The position numbers and the translations under genes were made by a program. A stretch of DNA of 64,000 nt, taken from positions 10,796,142 to 10,860,141 of the forward strand of contig NC_058164.1 of the NCBI RefSeq assembly GCF_020080835.1, given 5' to 3'. The notes under the pieces are model-generated. The model was not told the origin of the DNA. It ran no database searches and worked only from the letters and a program-made list of their open reading frames with translations. The stretch is from Cotesia glomerata. Lineage: Eukaryota > Arthropoda > Insecta > Hymenoptera > Braconidae. Below are positions 35,872 through 47,277 of the stretch, piece by piece. How positions within the stretch are numbered: position 1 is the stretch's first letter; the number at the start of each line of letters is the position of its first letter.

Positions 35872-37488
35872 TCTGGAAATTGGTTGAACGCGCAGGTCAA
35901 CCCTAGAACTTCCCGCTAAGTTTCAATTTGAAGTACCTTTAAGGTAGTACTACCGGTTTTAGAATTGACGTTCAGAATTTGATGAAATTTGGTATATTGG
36001 TACTTTATAATATCATAATCAAGCAGTAAAATTTTTGGAAGCCTGGCAAGTCCTGAAAAAAAGATATTAATATTTACATATTTTTGCTTTTACCATTGAT
36101 CCTTATGGAGAATCACAGACTATATTTTATTTCACAAAACTGGACGTTCAGATTCTTATAAAAATCAAGACAACGAGAGAAAATAACATCTAGAACATAT
36201 TTAATAACAATCAGTATGGTTTCCAAGAATATGAGAATATTTATTAATAAAAAACATTCAAAATTTATGTCTCTCTTTCTCCAACGTGATTTAGTATAGG
36301 GAAATCTACTACGTTAATCAAATAAGGTTAGGTTTTGGAATTTGACTCTTGTGGTAACGGTAGTACCACCTTAAATGTGTGTTGTTGGTTAATATTTGAG
36401 CTTTTCAAGCTCAAAGCACAGTTTTTCACATTTTGAGCTCAAAGAGCTCAAAATGTATTTATTAATCAACTATAACTTTTGAATGTATCGTTCGATTTTG
36501 CTTTTTAAAAAAGCATTCGACGCAGTTTTTAAAGCACAAGAAGAAAATGAACAGATTTTTATTTATCGATTGAGAAAACTGGAAGATATCTTAAAAAAAT
36601 ACCGAAAAAAAAAATTAGGAAAACGGTTGACCCTAAAGGCCATCCCTGCATCTTCCCGCCAATCCTATACCTAAACGCTTGAAATCGCACTTATGACGTT
36701 TTTGAGCTCTTCGAGCTCGTAAATACAATTTGTGTGTTATTTTGAGCTCTCCGAGCTCAAAAAATAGCTTTTGCACACTTTTGAGCTCTTCGAGCTCAAA
36801 AGTTTGATAGAAGTTTGATAAAACACTATTTTTTGAATTTTTAAATCGCAATAACTTTTGAATGAATGAACCGATTTTCACGGTTGGTGGCATTCGACGC
36901 AGTTTTCTAAGCTTCATGAAGAATCTTCAAGTTTAAATTGATAGAACCGAAAATTTCGGAGTAATTCCGAAAAAACACTTTTTTCGGTTTTTTTTCGTCA
37001 ACGATAACTCACGAACGAATCAACCGATTTTGACCGGACTGGTGGCGATCGACGTGGTTTTTTGATGTTAAGAGCTGATTAGTTGTTGGAATTGATCGGT
37101 AAAGCCGTTTAAAAGTTATTCCTAAAAAACCCCATTTGAAAAATTTTTTTTTGTAGTTTTTTTGCGGTTTCTTAAAATCCACCGGTCCGAACCGTTCCAA
37201 AGTATATTCAAAATCTAAGTTCAGTCAAGCCCTTTCGAATGGAACCAACCGCGATCAAATCGGTCAAGCCGTTCAAAAGTTATGAGAGGTTCACATACAT
37301 CCACACACACACACACCCATACATACATACAGACATACAGACACCATCGCGGGAATAGTCAGGAAAGCTTCCTAGGACCTCGAAACGTCGAGATTCGATG
37401 AAAACTCGATTTTCGTAAAACGGGGTGAAAACAATAACTTCCCGATTTTTGAAAATCTTCGATTTTCTTAGCGGGAAGTTAAAAATTT
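35872..37488 (-). repeat. Repeat E, copy 2
   Basis: The most complete copy. On the minus strand it starts ACTTCCCGCTAAGAAAATCG (at 37487) and passes through a short (GT)n patch, then TTTTGAATATACTTTGG, three GAGCTC-type palindromes (36690-36800) and GGGTCAACCGTTTTCC. A second GGTTGAACGCGCAGGTCAACC...CTTCCCGC end lies at 35880-35920, so two copies may be fused. A TTAA-flanked MITE (35943-36370) interrupts it. No protein-coding capacity is recognised. Confidence 0.7.
35943..36370. mobile_element. TTAA-flanked MITE, 428 bp
   Basis: TIRs GGTAGTACTACCG and CGGTAGTACCACC. TTAA on both sides (35939-35942, 36371-36374). Non-coding. It interrupts repeat E. Confidence 0.75.
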
Positions 37489-37584
37489 TGTGAATTTTTA
37501 AGCAACTATAACTTTTGAATCCGTCGTTCGATTTTCATTTCTAAACAATCATTCAACGCAGTTTTTAAAGCACAAAAAATACAT

Positions 37585-37726
37585 AAGGTAAAAGCGCCAA
37601 TATATAATCATGTACCAGTATATGATCACTCCATGTATTTGTATACCTATATTTGTGAATATAGATATACAAATACATGGAGTGATCATATACTGGTACG
37701 TGATCATCTATTGGGGCTTTTACCTT
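37585..37726. mobile_element. 142 bp near-perfect palindrome, copy 1
   Basis: Begins AAGGTAAAAGCGCC and ends GGGGCTTTTACCTT. The two halves fold into a nearly perfect ~65 bp stem with a tiny loop. ACAT is duplicated exactly on both sides (37581-37584, 37727-37730). A second copy with the same length and almost the same sequence is at 44593-44734. Confidence 0.8.
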
Positions 37727-37947
37727 ACATGGTTTTATTATGATTCTTTCGCATGCTTTAAAGTTAATTTTAAAAAACATAAAAATTCAAATTGTTCTTT
37801 GGTTTTTTTTTTTTAATTTCTTCGGAATGGCTCAATGGATTACCTCTCAAATCTAATCAGATCTAAGTTTTGATAAACCTTTTCAAATGACATGTCGTAG
37901 AATTCAATCAGTTGGTTCGTTTTTGAGAAACCGTAGGACAAAAATTT

Positions 37948-37951
<4 letters not shown>

Positions 37952-38005
<54 letters not shown>
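37952..38005 (+). repeat. (AC)n microsatellite
   Basis: About 27 uninterrupted AC units inside repeat E copy 3. The family carries a dinucleotide tract at this position in other copies as well. Confidence 0.95.
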
Positions 38006-38007
<2 letters not shown>

Positions 38008-38204
38008 CCGGACATCTCGGCGGGAATAATCAGAATGGTTTCTTAGGACCTCAAAACGTGGAGATCCGATGAAAACTCGACTTTCGAAAATCAGACCGAA
38101 ATCAATTACTTCTCTTTTTTCAATTTTCTTAGCGGGAAGCTAAAAATGTGGTAAGGGCAACTAAACTTGGAGTACCATTTACTAAAGAATATTCTAAAGT
38201 ATAT

Positions 38205-38629
38205 GGGTCATTCCAGCAAATGAAATCGTTTTTAGGGGGCGACTCCCGCCGATTCTTTTCAAATTTGCTGAAGGGGTTTCTCTACTTTGAGAAAGAAATT
38301 CCCTGAAAGTTTTAGCTATTAATATGCAGCCGTTTTGAAGTTATGCATTTTTGAAATATTGAAAAAAAATTTTTTTTCAACTTTTTCATCAATTTTTTTG
38401 ACATAAAAACTTTTTTTCTTAAATTAAGAAAATATCACTTTTTGTAGGAAAAATTTTCATCTTTTCAATGGGAATATTCACTTTTTCATACATGCTTCGG
38501 AAAATTCATTAAAATCCAAACAAAGTAAAAAAAGTGATTATTCTCACAGTGCGGCGCGTGGTACATCGAATTTGACATTTTTTCTGAAAGCTGTGAGTTT
38601 TTCCCTTGAAATTTCATTTTTGCGATGTG

Positions 38630-38667
<38 letters not shown>

Positions 38668-38855
38668 CAATTAAATAAAATGTAAAAAATTTTTTTTTTT
38701 AGAATTTCAAAAATGCATAACTTCGAAACGGCTGAATATTAACAGCTAAATCTTTCAGGCAATTTTTTTATCAAAGTAGGGAAATCCTTTATCTAATTTG
38801 AAAAGAATCGACAGGGGTTACCCGTAAAAGTGGTTTTATTTGGTAATGGAATGAC
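38205..38855. mobile_element. Palindromic element with GGGTCATTCCAGCAAAT ends
   Basis: Left arm (38205 to about 38380) and right arm (about 38700-38855) are inverted: GTCATTCCA...CAAAT at the tip, then TTTTCAAATT, TCTACTTTGA and ATGCATTTTTGAAAT blocks. The centre holds a long T run (about 38631-38667). No target duplication was resolved. The tip resembles that of the 55076-57621 element. Confidence 0.65.
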
Positions 38856-38859
38856 TTAT

Positions 38860-39215
38860 ATATACACTATAGTTTGTTTACGGGTGTTTTTAACATGTAG
38901 TAAATCCAACTCCAACTTCAACTCAAAGTCGTCCTTACCGCACTTTTTTCCATGAAATTATTATAACCAATGAAGTTTTAACAATAAGTAAACTTTCTTT
39001 CTGTTAATCAAGAATGGCTAACATTAACAATACATTGCTTATTAGGATACTTAAATATCAATTGATAAATTAATTGTTTGTTTTATTAGAAACTATATTA
39101 TATTCTTTGTACAAAAAATTATAAAGCTTGTTAAATCTACTTGCTTCGCACTAAATTGAGTACTGTTAGAAGTAACAATTAAAACAAATCAAATACTTGA
39201 CACAGAATTTAAAGT
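38860..39215. other. Spacer without recognised features
   Basis: AT-rich sequence. Nothing specific seen. Confidence 0.35.
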
Positions 39216-40600
39216 AAAAAAAAAGGCCATTCGGCAGCCGAAATGGAAGTAGAGTTCATAATGAATAGAAAAAAAAAGTACTAAGATTGTATAAAAAAAA
39301 AAAAAAAAAAAAAAAAACCAGTGCAACAGCAAATTTCATAATTAGCATAGCGGAATAAGACATAATTTTGAGATTCCACTTATGATATGGTACTCAAATT
39401 GAAGCTTATTCAAAAGATATTACACAGAGGACCAAAAATAATAGAATTTTTTCGCGACTTTTGAAATTTTTAATCTGCTCTTATTCCTGATCTAATTGAT
39501 TGAGAGCAATAAATTAGCATGGAAATTGAAGTTTATTAAATAAGCTTTAAGATACCATTTACAGAAATATGAAAATTTATCGCATTCAGAAGTTATTGCA
39601 AGCAGAACCAAAAAAAGTTGAATTTTTCGAAATTTTGAATCAGCTCGTATTTCTAAAATAACTGACCGATCAGCTCATCCTCGAACTTAACCTCGATAAT
39701 TATCCGTAGAATACGGACGCTACGTTTAATGAAGATCCGTTAAAAATTGTGAGAGTTAGAGTAGAGACAAGGCCGGTTATATCGTGTATATGGGTGATTC
39801 TCTGTAAGGACGTCCTAAATCTGTACAAAATTGTCCGACCAAATTATTTTTGATTTTATTAGAAAAAAATTAACAAGGGCTACAAAACTATCAGCTTAAT
39901 TATCATAAATAAACAGCCGAATTAATTTTTGCTTTTTCGATATTTGTGTATCTTTTGCCATATAACATGACAGGGGACTGATTGCCAGGGGACTGATTTT
40001 TTTTATCAAATTGAGAAACACACTGGTTTTTTTTTTTTGGCTTTGAACTTCTGGCAGGGGACTGATCTTAAAATGCCTGGGACAAACTTTGGTTTAATGA
40101 ATTTAATGAGACAAATTAATTTTCGGTACTTTTTATTGAATAAGATTGTTAGTTAACTAATTAAGTTTATAAACATTATGGACCAAATTATATATTATTG
40201 ACGAATAACTTAAAATTTAATCTTAAAGTTTTAATTTTGGGAATGGGACAGCCCAGGGGACTGACATTTCGGTGGTTTACGAATTTATAGCAAAAAAACC
40301 AAAATTTATTCCATTTTAGTTTTCAATGCTCCAAATAGAAATGTTTTTTTACTTTCGTAATAAATTTTTTTTAGTAACAAAATAACAATTTTTCTAATAA
40401 AAAAATACCTGGGACAGCAAAAAACATCTTTACAGAGAATCACCCATATATACATACATATATAAACTTTTGAACCATATACATTTTCTGACTCAGATCG
40501 ACGAGCTAAGTAAGGATGTACAAAAATTTTTTGAAAATTCTGACATGAGGACCAATGCAATAGTTAGATTTCTATGAAATTTACTAAAAGATGGAAAGCA
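39216..40600 (+). repeat. Dispersed repeat F, copy 1
   Basis: Starts near AAAGGCCATTCGGCAGCCG and ends near CCAATGCAATAGTTAGATTTC. Related sequence recurs at 50330-50450, 51935-52420 and, inverted, 60590-60700. Shared blocks include GAAATCTAACTATTGCATTG (minus) and GCTCGACAAGCTAA-like motifs. A run of A lies at 39293-39318. It is interrupted by 39791-40446. Confidence 0.5.
39791..40446. mobile_element. TATA-flanked MITE, 656 bp
   Basis: TIRs TGGGTGATTCTCTGTAA and TTACAGAGAATCACCCA are perfect. TATA occurs on both sides. The interior has four copies of GGGGACTGA-like text and two of CCTGGGACA. Non-coding. It splits repeat F. Confidence 0.8.
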
Positions 40601-40604
40601 TTTT

Positions 40605-41490
40605 AATGGAAAAAAAAAACATAGCAACTGGAAAAATTTATTTTTACTTTTTAAATAAACGATTATTGAATGAAAATCACAACTGAAAAATTTTTTCTAT
40701 TTCGTAACGAGTCAAATTACGTAAAGAGTTATCAATATCTCTTTTAATATTATATATAAAAATGATCTTAAGAAGTTGAATCTTATTTAAAACAAACTTG
40801 AAAAATTTATCCTCTTCTCTTTTTCTGTATGAGTTTATCTTTAGCAAAAGCAAAAGATTTAACAAGGTTAAAAAAAAACAAGCGACGAAAGAATGCATCA
40901 CTTACTTAATGTCAAATTAGTCGTATACGTTGAAAATACTCCTGTGCTTTATTAAACGACATTTAATTCACAGCAGATGGCATACATGTAGGTAGTTAAA
41001 AAGTGTATCTATACGGTGTACAACATATAAAGCGAGATGAGAAGCGACTATACTACAGTGAAAGCGCTGGAAGTAGAAGTAGAGAATCACCGTAGTGCGG
41101 GATACGAATCATGATTTTCCTACTTCCTACTGTACTACCAAGCATTACACAGAGTAAAGCTCATCGTGTTGATGGTTAAAGTGGAAGCCCCAAGCGTGAA
41201 CGCCGCCAACTCCACAGTTGCATATGCAATGGTGCATATAGTCGCTTATTTTGTGACAGTAGTGATAAAATTGACCAGATTTAATGTTATTCAAAAACTT
41301 TCTACTTTATCGCTTAACATGTGTTTGCAGAAATATATATATTTTGCAAATATTCCGAGATTTTTAGTTTAGTCAAAAAAAATTTTGTTCTTCAGCTGTT
41401 AAACGTCAGTTACTAATTTTTTGAAATTAATTGATTAATCGATTAACTTCATGTTTAATCAAGTTTATAACTATGTGAAACCCTGTGATT
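40605..41490. other. Spacer without recognised genes
   Basis: Contains short open frames, for example 41166-41372 on plus and 40677-40901 on minus, without domain features. A less AT-rich patch lies at 41030-41240. Confidence 0.35.
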
Positions 41491-42206
41491 ACGATAAAAT
41501 TTGTTTGAATCGGTTGATTCATTTAAATGATATTGTATGATTATAATAACTTTCTTCAATTTTACCTAGCGATATCTTATGATCGAATCAACCATTTCCA
41601 ACGAATCTTACAGCAATTGAAAGAGTTTATCGAGATTAAAATCTTATTAATTTAAAGATCTATTAAGCACATGCTTTATAACTCACAAATGATTTGTAAA
41701 ATAGCAAAAAAAATTTATAAAGTGATTTTACCATGGGCAAAAACAACTCAGCATTTTTAATTTCTCGCAAACTTTTATTTTAATAACTTTTAAACGGATG
41801 AAACGATCAATTCCAAAATCTGATAAACTTTTAAACTCAGTAAACACCATTGATTGATGTTTTTGATGTTATTAAATAAATATCAGTGCTCAAAAAAACT
41901 GCGTCAAACGCTGCCACTCTCGTGGAAATCGGTCAATTCGTTCGTGAGACTTTCAATTTTAAAAATTTTGAAAAAGTGTTTTTTCAACATAACGTCAAAA
42001 TTTCACGTCTTATCGTTTTGTAGGTTATAATTTATATTATTAAAAGAATAAGCAAAATTTTGTGGCCAGTGTATTTATATGATAAAATGGGTTTTTATGG
42101 TTAAATTTGGTATCGTTGGAAAAGTCTTGACCTGGAGTTGTGCCTTTTCAACGTTTCATATCATTCTCACTAATAGTCAATTTATGATGATAAGTATTTA
42201 GGCTGC

Positions 42207-42368
42207 GTGGCACGTCATTTCACCCGCGACATTTTGGGGCCACTGTGTCCGGGGTATTTGTAATTTTTTTTTTTATATCAAATTTGAATTAAAATTTAAA
42301 AAAATCATGAAATTGTCGCGGTGAATTGTCGCGGGTGAAATGTCGTGCGGGTGATTTGTTACGTAGCT
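42207..42368. mobile_element. 162 bp element with a 10 bp direct repeat
   Basis: An inverted pair, GTCATTTCACCCGCGACA and TGTCGCGGGTGAAATGTC-like, flanks an AT-rich centre. The 10-mer TTTAGGCTGC stands immediately on each side (42197-42206 and 42369-42378), as a target duplication would. The superfamily is not recognised. Confidence 0.65.
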
Positions 42369-42539
42369 TTTAGGCTGCATTCGAAAATTCTCTATCTCTA
42401 GATACATAATTAAGAAATGACAAAAGAACAGTGCAATTTAACAAAAGTCATTATTTAATAAAGCAAAATTCTATTTATTTATAGTTCACAAGTCACGGCA
42501 GTCACGTAGTGACTGCAAGGTTGCTAGTAGTATATTACA

Positions 42540-42845
42540 CACCTAGGGCAGGAATAATTGTTGGCCGAGGTCGACAAACATGTGAAATGAAATATTTTTT
42601 TCTCACCTCCGGGCGGAAAGCGTCAATTTTCCTCCCGCTGCGCTAAACGAAAATGCCGCTTTCCGCCTCGGTCGAGGAGAAAAATAGTATACACCACGGC
42701 AGTGGCAGTAAGCCTCAGATCACATGTTTATTGACCTCGGCTTCGCCTCGGACAACAATTACATGTGATCTGAGACATTTCTTATTTTACTGCCCTAGAT
42801 GTGTAATATACTATTACTTTCCTGTCCTATCTGAGTAATATACTA
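42540..42845. mobile_element. GC-patch MITE G, copy 1
   Basis: Carries CCTCCGGGCGGAAAG...GCCGCTTTCCGCC and an inverted pair CAGATCACATGTTT...ACATGTGATCTGAG around TTGACCTCGGCTTCGCCTCGG. It ends TGTGTAATATACTATT, with the complement ATAGTATATTACACA at the left. The same sequence recurs at 57150-57370. Confidence 0.7.
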
Positions 42846-43129
42846 TTTTGTGCTTGAAAAACAGCGTCGAATGCTACAAGCCCCTTCAAAAACGATTGAT
42901 TCGATCGGAAGATATTGCAATTCAGAATTTTTAAAAAAGTATGTTTTTAACAATCACAAGATTTTTGAGCTCGAAGAGCTCGAAAAAGTATAAAAGTTGT
43001 GTTTTTGATCTCGAAGATCTCAAAACTTCGGAATAGATAATTTTTCGAGCGTTTTGAATACGTCCATAGCGGGAAGTTCCACGGATGCCCTGCAGGGTCA
43101 ACCGTTTTCCAGATTTTTTTGTGCTATTG

Positions 43130-44590
43130 AAAATATATAAAAAATTTTTGTTATTAAAAATTTATAAACTTAAAGAAGTTTTTTTTCGTCGACTTCGACT
43201 CGTGAAGAAATTTTCTGATATGGCTTGATCTAGTTTTGTACGGCCATAACAAATTACATATAAATAAAAAAATAGTTAATGAAAATTTTTAAATTTTAAT
43301 ATATTATTACTATTTTTTAATTTTTCTATGAATGTATCCGTCAATTAAAAGGTTGTTTTAAACAAGGAATGGTTTAGTATACTACATAGTTGATTAAACC
43401 AAAAATTAATATTGGAAAGCTCCTCCAAATAGTAAAAGAAATAATTTTTATTTTATTACAACTTAGCTCTTATGAGAAATGAACTCAGGGATCATGTGCC
43501 TTTGGTCGGAAATTCACAACAGCACCTCCTTCCGGAAAATTAAATATGCTCATATGTGACCTTGTTCAGTTAAAAATTTTGTAAAGCACTTTGATACTTG
43601 CTAAATGTAGTTCATTAAACCAACCAAAAAACTTTATGCATCATTGAGTAACAATTTTAGCTTATATTTCAGTGAATCTACTTTCGTGTAAAATTCTATA
43701 AATGTTTGGAACATTTACCAATGTCTTTTTTGTTAAAACGAACACTTCTTTTTTTTTTTTTACTTCTAACATAAGCGCCAAATGGGTTGCTTTGAAAGTG
43801 TGTCCTTGATTCATTGAACAGACCCTAGAAATAACAAGTCTTTGGCGTCTTTATAAGAAACCTACTGCATCTTTATTCTTTGTTACAGTTAAAAAAGTAT
43901 TATATTTAATTGACAGCCAGTGATGTGGGGTTTGAATGAAATTTTAACTCATGTTATTTATTCCCTACTTTTGAAAAATCGTGTGTGTTTATTTGCTAGA
44001 CTATAGGTACTACGTTATGTTGATCGATACCGAGTGTTGGTTATCGATATTTTTTTCTTTTTTAAGATCCTGAAGAATACAAAAAGCGTGATAGCTAAAA
44101 AATAACATCGCATTTTAGAAAGGAGGTAAAATGATCGGAATATGAAAATGATCGGAAAATAGGAGGATTTAAATTTTATTAACTGTCATCAATTTATAAA
44201 TACTTTTATATTACTATCATTTCCAAGTAAAGATACTCTTGGAATTAAATATTCGTAAAAAATGTCTTGGCATGGCTATATCGTGTGCAAATATGGCTCG
44301 ATAATTTTTATCCTGGTATACTCATACACACTTTTTCGACCAAAGGTAGTGTTCAAAATCTCTAATAGAGGGCGTATGATCACTGAATAATCTCTTTATG
44401 TAAGAGTAAATTTTGAAGTCTTTATTTCTAAAATAGAAATCATTTTATTTTTTATTCTCCTCAGAAGCTTAACTGGATTAGGTTTTTAGTTTAATCAACT
44501 ACATAAAACAATTTTATTTCAATATGACGAGATTATTGACAGACGGATTTCTGGAAAAAATTGTATGCGTAAATTATTTTTTATTCTTAT
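43130..44590. other. AT-rich stretch without recognised genes
   Basis: No domain-like open frame and no element borders seen. Confidence 0.4.
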
Positions 44591-44592
44591 AT

Positions 44593-44734
44593 AAGGTAAA
44601 AGCCCCAATAGATGATCATGTACCAGTATATGATCACTCCATGTATTTGTATACCTATATTTGTGAATATAGATATACAGATACATGGAGTGATCATATA
44701 CTGGTACGTGATCATCTATTGGGGCTTTTACCTT
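44593..44734. mobile_element. 142 bp near-perfect palindrome, copy 2
   Basis: Same length and nearly identical sequence to 37585-37726. AAGGTAAAAGCCCC pairs with GGGGCTTTTACCTT, and the stem is nearly perfect over ~65 bp. Flanks are ATAT and ATAG, so the 4 bp duplication is only 3/4 matched here. Confidence 0.75.
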
Positions 44735-44739
44735 ATAGC

Positions 44740-45350
44740 CTGAAATAACCAAATCAGCCCATAAATAGCGATATCAGAAAATTTTTCACGGGTATGCTAC
44801 CCACAAATGGCGAATGGTCAAAAGTTACTTTTGTAGGTTTCCATAGCTCTCTATTACTGAACAAAAAGTATGAAAAGTATTTTATTATTAATTAAAAAGA
44901 GTCGGGTGATAACAATCATATAATAAATGAAAAAGTATATATGATTTTTACCTCAATGAAAAATAAAATAATTTTGTCAAATGGGTCCAAATTATATTGT
45001 ACTTTTTAGTGCTTGTAGGTGTCACTACTTTCTCCACTATAATTTTTTTTCTTTGAAACAATTTTAATTACTTTTTTCTCAATTATAAAAGAAACATATA
45101 TGTCTCCATTAGGTTAAGTATACGTTGCAGAAATAATATTGATTCCGAAGTTTCTATTTATATATTTGAGATATAATGCTCCTTGTTATCTCAATAGCTT
45201 TACATTTCGTATCAGATTCCATTGAAACTCGGTACTGTTATTCTTCAATTGGTAGCCTTGATTTAGCTCTTAGATAATCTAAATCTGTCAGTTAGTTGAA
45301 TAATGGTAGTCATTTGAAATTTTAGAAAATTCTGTAATTAATAGCCTTAA
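44740..45350. other. Spacer without recognised features
   Basis: AT-rich, no coding region or repeat border seen. Confidence 0.35.
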
Positions 45351-45353
45351 ATA

Positions 45354-46544
45354 CACGGAAAAAAAATATCGCTCTCAGAGCCATACTGTAATGCTACTGT
45401 AGCTATCCCTACTTTACTAACTGTTAGATTCTTACTAGAGTCATTTAGTAGATCGCTCTGACAGGAATACATTAGTTAGCTAAAATAGCTAAACCGTATT
45501 GCTGGGAGAGCCAAACGGAATTGCTAAGAGAAGCAAACGCCTCGCTGTAGTCTCAGATTTCGCGCGCAGTCTTATGTGTTGACCTATTTCATAACCTCAA
45601 AATATTTGGTTTGTTTAACGTGAATTCACTGATGACTACCAAATAAAATATTATTTATGGATTGATGCAAATTTATTTATTATATCGAATAATAAATTAA
45701 TTTTATAATAATGGATAACTAATAAATTAGTGCATAGCTAATGTTTTTTTTTTATTTTTAAGCAAATTTAAACTTAGTTAAAATAAAAAAATTATACTGA
45801 AAGTTTTTTTTCTAATTTTTAGACATTTTTTTTTTTTTAATTGTAATTTTCGTATATTTATTTATTATTTTTTAAAAATTGTCAAACTTCTGATTATAAT
45901 TTTATTTAATGACGTTAAAGTTAACAGTCACTTGATAATTTTTTAATTTTATTTAACAAATAAATTTTTTCTGAAAAATTATTTTTAAAAATTTGCATTT
46001 ATAATTTTTTAAAATTTCTACATGTCAATTTTAAAAAAAATTTTTTTTACCATAATTTATTTATTAAAAAAATTCTAAAAATTATTAAATATCTGCTAAA
46101 TTAATTTTCAGTTATATTTATTAGTGATAAATAATATGGAACAATGTTTTTATTTAAATTATAATTTATTATGATAATTATCACAATTTTTTATTGACCT
46201 TTTTTATGTCATTTAATTTAATTTTTTTATTCAATCAAAATTAAATAAATAATTTCAAATTCATCAATTAATAAATATAATTTTTGAAATTATTATTTAT
46301 AAATATTATTATGTATTAAAATCATTATTTATAAATATTGTTATTCAGTTAATAGATATTGGTACGTGTGTATGTGGTTATGTTAGACGGCGCCGTTGAA
46401 AAATATAGTTAGCGATTCTAGATAACTAAAGTATTCCTACCAGAGCCATACAGTATTGCTACTGTAGGAAAACGTTTTGCTGTCGTAGCGCTCTACGAGT
46501 AGCTCTCTAGTAGATGGCTCAGTAGCAATATTTTTTTTTCCGTG
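45354..46544. mobile_element. TA-flanked TIR element A, copy 2
   Basis: Ends CACGGAAAAAAAATAT and ATATTTTTTTTTCCGTG, with TA on each side. AGAGCCATACTGTAATGCTA and related GCTACTGTAG blocks recur at both ends. TGTGTATGTGGTTATGTTAG near 46365 matches 17293-17312 in copy 1. The element is 1191 bp and non-coding. Confidence 0.75.
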
Positions 46545-46549
46545 TAGAA

Positions 46550-47210
46550 GAATTGAAACTGTCACTAAAGAATAGATGTCTGCTTTCATAAATTGAGTTC
46601 CAACTTGTAATAAAATAACAATTTTGTTAAAATTTATAACTGACATTTTTTCCTATTTCATGAGAATTTGTTTTTATTACTCCATATAATGTGTACCAAA
46701 AATCTTATTAAAATGGCATTTACGACTTTTAATCGATTGAAACCAAATTTAGTCTGTTTATTCTTTACGAATACGACGTCTGTGACTTTTTTTGCATCTA
46801 TTAAAATGTTTTAATCAACACTTTGATGCATAATTGTTCGAACAAAGTAAATTTAAACAATTCTATTAAAACGAGGGTATTGTTTTATTGCATTGTATAA
46901 AACATGAACAATGTACTTAAAATTATTTGTTAAATTAATATCAAATTACTTAAATATATAGATGCTACAGTTACCAATTAAGAACAAAATAAAACATAAC
47001 AATAACCACAACGAAAAATACGTATCCTATAACGGAAATAACCTTTCGATATTTAAATCTATCTAAAGCAGTACAACAGTATGTTACACCACTAGTAACA
47101 TTTTGCTCGTAATGTAACATCCTGTATCACTCATTGGCATTTCTCGATGACTGATTTGACATGTGGACATTTCTGCTATGTTAAAATTATAATAATAACT
47201 AGATCTATAC
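46550..47210. other. Spacer without recognised features
   Basis: AT-rich. No gene or element border seen. Confidence 0.35.
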
Positions 47211-47277
47211 ACTCAGAAAAAAAATCTAGAAAACGGTTGACCCTGCAAGCTATCCTTGGAACTTCCTATTATATTCT

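Larger units (their letters stand above)
37490..38150 (-). repeat. Repeat E, copy 3 (partial)
   Basis: On the minus strand begins CTTCCCGCTAAGAAAATTG. It continues through the (GT)n run (37952-38005 as AC on plus) and the AACTATAACTTTTGAAT-type motif. It adjoins copy 2 in the same orientation and is split by the ACAT-flanked palindrome at 37585-37726. Confidence 0.65.
41500..43125 (+). repeat. Repeat E, copy 4 (fragmented)
   Basis: Segments 41500-42010 and 42845-43125 match repeat E: CACTCTCGTGGAAATCGGTC, GAGCTCGAAGAGCTC (42967), and GCGGGAAGTTCCACGG...GGGTCAACCGTTTTCC at the end. The region between is occupied by the 42207-42368 element, the block shared with 33536 and the MITE at 42540-42845. 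Confidence 0.55.

Noticed and set aside
37565..37816. Open frames on both strands at the 142 bp palindromes
   Set aside because: They arise from palindrome symmetry and recur at 44519-44752 for the same reason.
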